A stretch of 5,863 bases of DNA from Lachnospiraceae bacterium. GTDB taxonomy: Bacteria > Bacillota > Clostridia > Lachnospirales > Lachnospiraceae. Position numbers and translations under genes: made by a program. Location of the stretch: NCBI GenBank assembly GCA_009774345.1, contig VSNR01000228.1, positions 1 to 5,863 of the forward strand, given 5' to 3'. Under the pieces are notes generated by a model. That model worked only from the letters and a program-made list of their open reading frames with translations, had not been told where the DNA came from and searched no databases. Below, piece after piece: positions 1 to 3,749 of the stretch (positions are counted from its first letter, which is position 1; every line of letters begins with the position of its first letter).

Positions 1-163
1 TGCTGAATGCGGAAAATTCCGCCGTGAAATGTCAAAAACAGTTTATTGCGTATTCCGCTACTACTATACGAAGTTTGTTTTATTTATAGGGACGAATAGT
101 GTATGTATACAGTTCTTGTGGATTATACGAAATATGTGACTATTAAAATACGAAATAAGGGAG
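1..163. other. Upstream region of the recombinase operon; possible element edge
   Basis: No convincing complete gene is seen here. The first 60 bases have mixed composition and include a GCGGAA/TTCCGC inverted repeat (9-14 and 17-22), with a further TTCCGC at 53-58. From about 61 the sequence becomes strongly AT-rich. The heptamer ATACGAA occurs three times in direct orientation (66-72, 125-131, 148-154). Two plus-strand frames are open from the window edge (to 138 and to about 90), so the tail of an upstream gene could lie here, but neither translation was recognised. The position directly before a tyrosine recombinase gene would suit an attachment or recombination site, which is inference only. 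Confidence 0.3.
125..157 (+). repeat. Direct repeat ATACGAAATA, two copies 23 bp apart
   Basis: ATACGAAATA occurs at 125-134 and again at 148-157, with starts 23 bp apart (about two helical turns). A related ATACGAAG lies at 66-73. The second copy runs into the Shine-Dalgarno of the recombinase gene. Repeats spaced by about two turns upstream of a recombinase could be protein-binding sites (recombinase arm sites or an operator), but no family consensus is matched and chance is possible in AT-rich DNA. Confidence 0.3.
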
Positions 164-175
164 ATGTTTGTCATA

Positions 176-754
176 ATGAACAAGAAAACGATAGCTTTAT
201 CTGAAGAACAGTATGTACAGATAATAAATGCGATTCGCAATGGATTTGTATGTGCCGATGGACATGTTGTAAAGTCTAATAATAGGATTGCGACTGTTCT
301 GACACTGGAAGCTAATCTTGGTATGCGGATATCTGACATATTACATTTGAGATTATCAGATATTATTCGTGATGGGGAACGCTACCGATTAAATATTATT
401 GAGAAAAAGACACAGAAAAGGCGTGAGTTTACAGTTCCATTAGAAATTTATGTTTACATACAGAATTATGCATTGGAAAGTAATATTAATCCAGCGGCTA
501 AATTGTTTGATATATCAGAAAGGACAGTGCAGAATCATTTACAGCTTGTATGTGATTATCTGGGAATGGAGAATATTTCTACACATAGCTTTAGAAAGTA
601 TTTTGCAACAAGCATCTATGTAAATAATAATTACAATCTGGAGATTGTAAGAGTCTTATTGCAACATAGTTCTTCAAGTATAACACAGCGTTATATAGGG
701 TTACAACGTAGGGAGATTGAGGAGGCATTACAGAAACATATAAAGCTGTTATGA
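176..754 (+). CDS. Small tyrosine recombinase/integrase, catalytic domain only
   Basis: Site-specific DNA recombinase of the tyrosine recombinase (phage integrase) family, which cuts and rejoins DNA through a covalent 3'-phosphotyrosine. Numbering from the ATG at 176 (192 aa), the full catalytic set is visible: R51 in GMRISDIL, a Lys at 77/78 in EKKTQKRREF, H137-x-x-R140 in HSFRKYFAT, H164 in LLQHSSSS, and nucleophile Y173 in TQRYIGL. Only about 40 residues precede the catalytic domain, so the usual SAM-like core-binding domain is missing or minimal. That length resembles FimB/FimE-type DNA invertases (about 200 aa) more than phage integrases (over 300 aa). The ATG at 164 would sit directly against the AAGGGAG (157-163); the ATG at 176 leaves 12 nt and is preferred. 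It is first of a five-gene rightward cluster. Substrate sites are unknown; a DNA inverter, an integrase and a resolvase all remain possible. Confidence 0.9.
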   Translation: MNKKTIALSEEQYVQIINAIRNGFVCADGHVVKSNNRIATVLTLEANLGMRISDILHLRLSDIIRDGERYRLNIIEKKTQKRREFTVPLEIYVYIQNYALESNINPAAKLFDISERTVQNHLQLVCDYLGMENISTHSFRKYFATSIYVNNNYNLEIVRVLLQHSSSSITQRYIGLQRREIEEALQKHIKLL

Positions 755-794
755 TTCCACATTGCAATAAGGAAGAAACACGTACAGAAACATA
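729..794 (+). repeat. Direct repeat TACAGAAACATA, copies 54 bp apart
   Basis: The 12-mer TACAGAAACATA is present at 729-740, in the last codons of the recombinase gene, and again at 783-794, in the gap before the LexA-like gene. Direct copies flanking a recombinase gene end and preceding a DNA-binding protein gene could be operator or recombination sequences. A single 12-base match somewhere in a window this size is expected by chance, so only the closeness of the copies makes it notable. Confidence 0.25.
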
Positions 795-835
795 CAGATA
801 GGATCATTAAATTCAAGAAAGGACAGGTGATTCTT

Positions 836-1093
836 ATGGCTACAGTAATGGCAACTACTAAGCAGGGTGAAAGGACATTGGGCAGGGTATACGATTTCAT
901 TGTGGAATATATGACTGCAAATTTGTATGCTCCTGGTGTTCGCGAAATTGGTGAAGGTGTGGGGCTGACTTCCACATCAACAGTATATTATTATCTTGGA
1001 ATACTGGCAGACAGGGGACTGATTGAAATGAAAAAATATTTATGCAGGGCGATTAAATTAGTAGGCTATCATTTGGAGAAGGATAAAGATTAG
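836..1093 (+). CDS. LexA-type winged-helix DNA-binding protein without peptidase domain
   Basis: An 85-residue protein matching only the N-terminal DNA-binding domain of LexA. The pattern YDFIVEYM (19-26), YAPGVREIGEGVGL (31-44) with STSTVYYYLGIL (46-57) as recognition helix, and RGLIE followed by RAIKL (60-75) follows the LexA consensus of helix, PSVREI, SPSTVHxHL and a wing ending in R-A-I-x-L. The protein stops right after the wing. It has no Ala-Gly cleavage site and no Ser/Lys dyad, so it cannot be an SOS-cleavable LexA. It may be a non-cleavable regulator of this operon or a competitor at LexA-like sites. The ATG at 836 is chosen because AGGTGA (825-830) sits 5 nt upstream; a GTG at 827 would overlap that site. 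It lies 81 nt after the recombinase and 29 nt before the next gene. Confidence 0.8.
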   Translation: MATVMATTKQGERTLGRVYDFIVEYMTANLYAPGVREIGEGVGLTSTSTVYYYLGILADRGLIEMKKYLCRAIKLVGYHLEKDKD

Positions 1094-1122
1094 ATCATGG
1101 GAGATCAGAGGAGGGATTAATA

Positions 1123-1314
1123 TTGAAAGAACTGGAAGGACTGGAAGAAAATGAGGCGTTCAATTATGGTTTACTATGTGGGATTAAGCTTTTCCAACAA
1201 AAGATTATTATGGCACATAAAAGGAGAGAACATTTGATGATTGATGGTAATGTTTACTACGTTCAGACCGGCAGGGAAAGATTGCAGGAAATGATTGATA
1301 AGATATGCAGATAA
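1123..1314 (+). CDS. Small hypothetical protein, TTG start
   Basis: A 63-residue protein of unrecognised function. The start is TTG, supported by a near-perfect Shine-Dalgarno AGGAGGG (1109-1115) with a 7-nt spacer; there is no ATG equally well placed. The protein has an acidic N-terminus (KELEGLEENE), a short segment NYGLLCGIKLFQQK (14-27) with small residues spaced as in a helical packing motif, a basic patch HKRREH (32-37) and a charged C-terminal helix. The A-F-x-Y-G-x-x-x-G-x-x-L spacing loosely recalls the end of DUF6809-type small Firmicute proteins, but this is a weak resemblance. No signal peptide or membrane segment is clear. It sits third in the recombinase operon and was probably retained with it. 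Confidence 0.65.
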   Translation: MKELEGLEENEAFNYGLLCGIKLFQQKIIMAHKRREHLMIDGNVYYVQTGRERLQEMIDKICR

Positions 1315-1339
1315 GATAATAGGGAAGAGGTATAGAGTC

Positions 1340-1546
1340 ATGGGAAGAGGCAGATCAGCAGCAGGAATGAAGAAAGAATTACCCGCAAAGAAGATAAGTA
1401 CTCAGGATAAAAGGGATTTACAAGTACTGGCTGATGATTTCGGATTGTTACATAGAAAAGATGTACAGGACATCATTCAGAACAGTAGGAGCTATTCCGA
1501 AGGTCAGCAGAAAATATTGAGGATTTATGCGGCTGTATATTTATAA
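1340..1546 (+). CDS. Small basic hypothetical protein
   Basis: A 68-residue protein of unrecognised function. The N-terminal 25 residues are strongly basic and flexible (MGRGRSAAGMKK, then KKIS and DKRD), followed by predicted helical segments around residues 25-37 (LQVLADDFGLLHRK) and 52-68 (YSEGQQKILRIYAAVYL). A basic tail before a compact helical domain suits a nucleic-acid or protein-binding role, but that is inference. The reading frame is open back to an ATG at 1295, which would overlap the preceding gene. The ATG at 1340 is preferred because GGGAAGAGG (1322-1330) lies 9 nt upstream, giving a 25-nt intergenic gap consistent with the rest of the operon. Confidence 0.6.
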   Translation: MGRGRSAAGMKKELPAKKISTQDKRDLQVLADDFGLLHRKDVQDIIQNSRSYSEGQQKILRIYAAVYL

Positions 1547-1564
1547 TGATGGAGGATAAGCCAA

Positions 1565-1750
1565 ATGGGAAAAGTTTATGATATAGAGAAAGAAAAAATA
1601 AGCGAACAATCAAAGAAAGAGATATGCGAAGCTTGTAAAGAGATGGCAAAAACATATCTTGATTTTACAGAAGAACAGTTGAAGGAATTTGAAAAGAATT
1701 TTTATATTGTTGCAGACAAATATATATTCGGAGCAAAAAAGAAAGAATGA
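1565..1750 (+). CDS. Small charged hypothetical protein, last gene of the operon
   Basis: A 61-residue, very Lys/Glu-rich, probably all-helical protein of unrecognised function. GGAGG (1551-1555) lies 9 nt before the ATG, and the gap to the previous stop is 18 nt, so translation is well supported. Residues 6-30 (DIEKEKISEQ onward, with C21 and C24 in EACKE) and 34-46 (FTEEQLKEFEKNF) look like two amphipathic helices, followed by YIVADKYIFGAKKKE. The C-x-x-C spacing occurs once only, so metal binding is not argued. No membrane segment or signal peptide is seen. The toxin-antitoxin region begins right after its stop codon. Confidence 0.6.
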   Translation: MGKVYDIEKEKISEQSKKEICEACKEMAKTYLDFTEEQLKEFEKNFYIVADKYIFGAKKKE

Positions 1751-1762
1751 AAATTTAAAAGA

Positions 1763-1783
1763 GCACTTGCATTTAACAAGTGC
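1763..1783 (-). terminator. Hairpin, probable distal terminator for minus-strand toxin transcripts
   Basis: GCACTTG (1763-1769) and CAAGTGC (1777-1783) form a 7-bp stem with a 7-nt loop. Read on the minus strand the hairpin is followed by a U-rich run (UCUUUUAAAUUUUC), as expected of an intrinsic terminator for a long toxin mRNA. Read on the plus strand there is no U-tract, so it is a poor terminator for the recombinase operon. The left arm overlaps the -35 box of the antitoxin promoter. Confidence 0.5.
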
Positions 1784-1795
1784 CCATTGTATAAT
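1767..1795 (+). promoter_or_regulatory. Promoter of the antitoxin RNA
   Basis: TTGCAT (1767-1772) and a perfect TATAAT (1790-1795) are separated by exactly 17 bp. No open reading frame follows closely on the plus strand. The predicted start near 1802 leads straight into a stem-loop and then the terminator at 1862-1897, which is the layout of a short untranslated antisense RNA. The -35 box is imperfect (TTG conserved only); the -10 box is ideal. Confidence 0.65.
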
Positions 1796-1801
1796 CTACT
1801 T

Positions 1802-1907
1802 AGAAAGTGATCGGAATTGATTTCCGATTGCCCTCAGTAAATAGCAAAAATTACAAGAATTTAAGCATCCTCACTTTTGGACGGGTAGGGATGCTTATTT
1901 CTTTCTA
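1802..1907 (+). ncRNA. Predicted type I antitoxin antisense RNA
   Basis: A predicted untranslated RNA of about 105 nt, running against the minus-strand toxin gene. It begins about 7 nt after the TATAAT. It contains a 5' stem-loop, ATCGGAA (1810-1816) paired with TTCCGAT (1822-1828) around a TTGAT loop, then a single-stranded A-rich linker, and ends at the terminator hairpin 1862-1897 with the tail TTTCTTTC. It is complementary to the 3' part of the toxin mRNA: the last codons, the stop and the 3' untranslated region. In known convergent type I systems (Fst, TxpA/RatA and holin-like toxins of Firmicutes) such an RNA pairs with the toxin mRNA and blocks translation or triggers decay. The ends are predicted, not measured. 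Confidence 0.6.
1862..1906. terminator. Terminator hairpin shared by antitoxin RNA and toxin mRNA
   Basis: TAAGCATCC (1862-1870) pairs with GGATGCTTA (1889-1897), a 9-bp stem with an 18-nt loop. On the plus strand it is followed by TTTCTTTCT, ending the antitoxin RNA. On the minus strand it is followed by AATTCTTGTAATTTTT, a moderately U-rich tail. The right arm contains the stop codon of the toxin gene (1895-1897). A terminator between convergent toxin and antitoxin genes is typical of Fst-like and holin-like type I modules. Confidence 0.75.
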
Positions 1908-1975
1908 TGATTGTCTAAATATGACAAAGCCGCAAAGACTACCAATAAAAGCGTAAGCACTTCTAAAGTATTCAT
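1895..1975 (-). CDS. Putative holin-like type I toxin peptide, 26 aa
   Basis: A 26-residue peptide read on the minus strand, below the usual ORF length cut-off. It starts MNTLEVLTL, has one hydrophobic membrane-spanning segment (about residues 4-20, rich in Leu, Val, Ala and Phe) and ends in a polar, basic tail YLDNHRKK. The layout of M-x-x-x-E-x-L-x-L, a single membrane helix, then a Tyr-[Leu/Ile]-Asp and a Lys/Arg tail matches the putative holin-like toxin family (Hol_Tox, PF16935) of Firmicute type I toxin-antitoxin systems, whose peptides are thought to act on the membrane. GGGTGA (minus strand, 1982-1987) sits 6 nt before the ATG. The antisense RNA, the convergent terminator and the 5' stem-loop support the call independently. 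The toxin promoter was not clearly identified. Function is inferred from family and layout only. Confidence 0.8.
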   Translation of the reverse strand: MNTLEVLTLLLVVFAALSYLDNHRKK

Positions 1976-1980
1976 AGGGC

Positions 1981-2003
1981 ATCACCCTCTCTTTCGTAAG
2001 AGA
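1981..2003 (-). promoter_or_regulatory. Toxin ribosome binding site with adjoining 5' stem-loop
   Basis: On the minus strand the leader reads UCUCUU-ACGA-AAGAGA (2003 down to 1988) and continues directly into GGGUGAU (1987-1981). The 6-bp stem therefore includes the 5' half of the AGAGAGGGUGA Shine-Dalgarno. In Fst-type toxins a stem-loop at this place hides the ribosome binding site and slows toxin translation so that the antitoxin can act. The same role is inferred here. Confidence 0.55.
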
Positions 2004-2020
2004 TTTATTTGGAATAATTC

Positions 2021-2049
2021 TTTACAGATAAATCCTGATTTGTTATGAT
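2021..2049 (+). promoter_or_regulatory. Promoter of the ATPase/nuclease gene
   Basis: TTTACA (2021-2026) and TATGAT (2044-2049) are separated by 17 bp, each one mismatch from the sigma-A consensus. TG at 2041-2042 supplies an extended -10 element. The predicted start near 2056 gives a leader of about 20 nt containing AAGGGAGG (2063-2070), 6 nt before the ATG at 2077. No operator-like inverted repeat is obvious. The box lies in the DNA just upstream of the divergent toxin gene. Confidence 0.65.
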
Positions 2050-2076
2050 AATTAAAAAATCGAAGGGAGGGCTTTT

Positions 2077-3636
2077 ATGGCTATATGTCTAAACACCAAA
2101 TCAGCCTACAGCATTTTTCAAATGCTGGCACAAGATACTTTTTTCGTCGATAAATCGGATATTATTGAAAAGCTGAGCGCCAGAATCAATACGCCGAATC
2201 GGTATATCTGCATCACAAAACCGCGCCGTTTCGGCAAGACATCCGTACTCAATATGCTCGGTGCCTACTACTGCAAAGCCTATGATTCAAGGAGTTTATT
2301 TGACGGACTGAAAATCGCCAGGTCTGCTGCTTACACAGCACATTTGAACAAATACAATGTTGTTCATCTCAGCATGAACAGTCTTCCTGATAATGGCAAA
2401 ACATACGAAGATTATATGAACCTCTTCAAAAATGCCGTCAGACGCGACATTCTGGAAGCCTATCCCAAATTGAAGGCACAGGAGTTTAGTAATCTTTCAG
2501 AACTGTTCACTGCCACGGAGGACAAGTTTATCTTTATCATTGATGAATGGGACTATATTTTCAGTCATGAGCTGTATCCCGAACATCATGGGGATTTTCT
2601 GGAATTTCTGCGCGCATTATTAAAAGACAAGCCTTATGTGGCGCTTGTCTACATGACCGGAGTACTGCCCATCAAAAAGTACAGTACAGGCTCCGCACTG
2701 AACATGTTTAAGGAATATACCATGCTCAAAGACCCTTCTTATGAAGAATATTTCGGCTTTACTGAAAATGAAGTGGAGACACTCTGCCAAAAGCAGACAG
2801 CGCTGACAATGGATGAAATCCGTGAATGGTACAACGGATATCAGACAAAAGACGGCTCGCGTCTGTACAACCCACGCTCTGTGGTCTGTGCCCTTGAGGA
2901 TTCGGCATGTCAGAGCTACTGGACACGCACCGGCAAAATGGATGAGGTCTTATTTTTCCTGAAATATAACATTGCCGAAGTCCGGGATGATGTGGTAAAG
3001 ATGGTGAACGGAACGCCTGTCAATCTTTATATTGAAGAAGAATATTCTGCCGGGCAAAATCCCCCTGGCAGCAGGGAAGATATCTATTCTGCCATGATTA
3101 TATACGGCTTATTATCCTATTATGACGGCGAAGTCAGAATTCCAAACAAGGAGCTGATGATCGAATTCCAAAAAGCCCTGAAAGATGACGATTTCGGCTA
3201 TGTCGCAGAACTGGTGCGCAATTCCAACGATGTACTTGACGCTACTTTGAACAAAGACGGCGATAAAGTGGCTTCCTACCTCCATAATATCCACAACAGC
3301 GAGCTGCCCATTCTGAAATACAACGACGAGAACAGCCTCTCCTGTGTGGTAACGCTCGCCTATCTCTCCGCCAGAAATAAATATAGAGTAGAAAGAGAAG
3401 AAAAAAGCGGCAAAGGATTTGTGGATTTTATCTTTTATCCAAGGAGAAAGAACCTGCCAGGCATCATCATCGAACTCAAGGCAGATAAAACACCCGAAGA
3501 CGCGATCGCACAGATTAAGGAAAAAGAATATTGTGAGAAGCTGCGAGCAGAAAATGTTGCGCAAATCCTCGCTGTCGGAATGAACTATGACACAAAGGAG
3601 AAGAATCATCAGTGCGTGATTGAAACGCTTGGGTGA
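2077..3636 (+). CDS. AAA-ATPase_like / PD-(D/E)XK nuclease family protein
   Basis: A 519-residue cytosolic protein of the AAA-ATPase_like (PF09820) plus PDDEXK_9 (PF08011) family, common and often multicopy in anaerobic Firmicutes and Bacteroidetes. The N-terminal ATPase domain has the family's early FFVDKS (22-27), Walker A KPRRFGKTS (48-56, K54/T55), Walker B FIFIIDEWD (151-159, D156/E157) and a strand VALVYMTGVLPI (188-199) with a polar residue. A middle region carries the characteristic WYNGY (251-255) and YNPRSV (264-269). The C-terminal nuclease-like domain shows GFVDF (447-451, D450), IIIELK (463-468, E466/K468) and a downstream AIAQIKEKEY (476-485), so the D...E-x-K core is intact. 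Length is that of a complete member. The biological role of the family is unproven; defence or mobile-element functions have been suggested. It has its own promoter and Shine-Dalgarno, and ends 44 nt before a strong terminator. Confidence 0.88.
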   Translation: MAICLNTKSAYSIFQMLAQDTFFVDKSDIIEKLSARINTPNRYICITKPRRFGKTSVLNMLGAYYCKAYDSRSLFDGLKIARSAAYTAHLNKYNVVHLSMNSLPDNGKTYEDYMNLFKNAVRRDILEAYPKLKAQEFSNLSELFTATEDKFIFIIDEWDYIFSHELYPEHHGDFLEFLRALLKDKPYVALVYMTGVLPIKKYSTGSALNMFKEYTMLKDPSYEEYFGFTENEVETLCQKQTALTMDEIREWYNGYQTKDGSRLYNPRSVVCALEDSACQSYWTRTGKMDEVLFFLKYNIAEVRDDVVKMVNGTPVNLYIEEEYSAGQNPPGSREDIYSAMIIYGLLSYYDGEVRIPNKELMIEFQKALKDDDFGYVAELVRNSNDVLDATLNKDGDKVASYLHNIHNSELPILKYNDENSLSCVVTLAYLSARNKYRVEREEKSGKGFVDFIFYPRRKNLPGIIIELKADKTPEDAIAQIKEKEYCEKLRAENVAQILAVGMNYDTKEKNHQCVIETLG

Positions 3637-3679
3637 CAGATTATTTTAGTTGATATCCATCCTTTGCAGGGAACTGTGC

Positions 3680-3726
3680 ATCAAAGGGGCTGTACACTAA
3701 TTGCTTAGTGCGACAGCCCCTTTGAT
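3680..3726. terminator. Long palindromic bidirectional terminator between convergent genes
   Basis: ATCAAAGGGGCTGT (3680-3693) pairs with ACAGCCCCTTTGAT (3713-3726) over 14 bp. An inner stem CACTAA (3695-3700)/TTAGTG (3705-3710) closes a TTGC loop, giving an almost continuous hairpin. It lies between the ends of the rightward ATPase gene and the leftward surface-protein gene and is nearly symmetrical, with GGGG/CCCC followed by TTT on both strands, so it should stop both transcripts. No long U-tract extends beyond the stem. Similar GGGGCTGT-rich palindromes may be dispersed in such genomes. Confidence 0.8.
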
Positions 3727-3749
3727 CTGATACAGTCATTTTATATTTA

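Noticed and set aside
83..111. Possible recombinase promoter TTTATA-17-TATACA
   Set aside because: Both boxes are weak and AT-rich DNA offers several equally poor alternatives, so no single promoter can be defended.
2..138. Plus-strand frame open from the left edge to TGA 136-138
   Set aside because: Could be the end of an upstream gene, but a second frame is also open over the first 90 bases, the translation was not recognised, and the last third is AT-rich intergenic-looking DNA; not called.
939..946. Palindrome TTCGCGAA as a possible LexA-like operator
   Set aside because: It lies within codons of the conserved VREI segment of the LexA-like gene and does not match the Firmicute SOS box; likely coding coincidence.
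691..975. Minus-strand 94-codon frame
   Set aside because: Antisense to the recombinase end and the LexA-like gene, both supported by motifs and ribosome binding sites.
3112..3609. Minus-strand open frame of 165 codons opposite the ATPase gene
   Set aside because: It lies antisense to the intact nuclease domain and has low-complexity hydrophobic composition; shadow frame.
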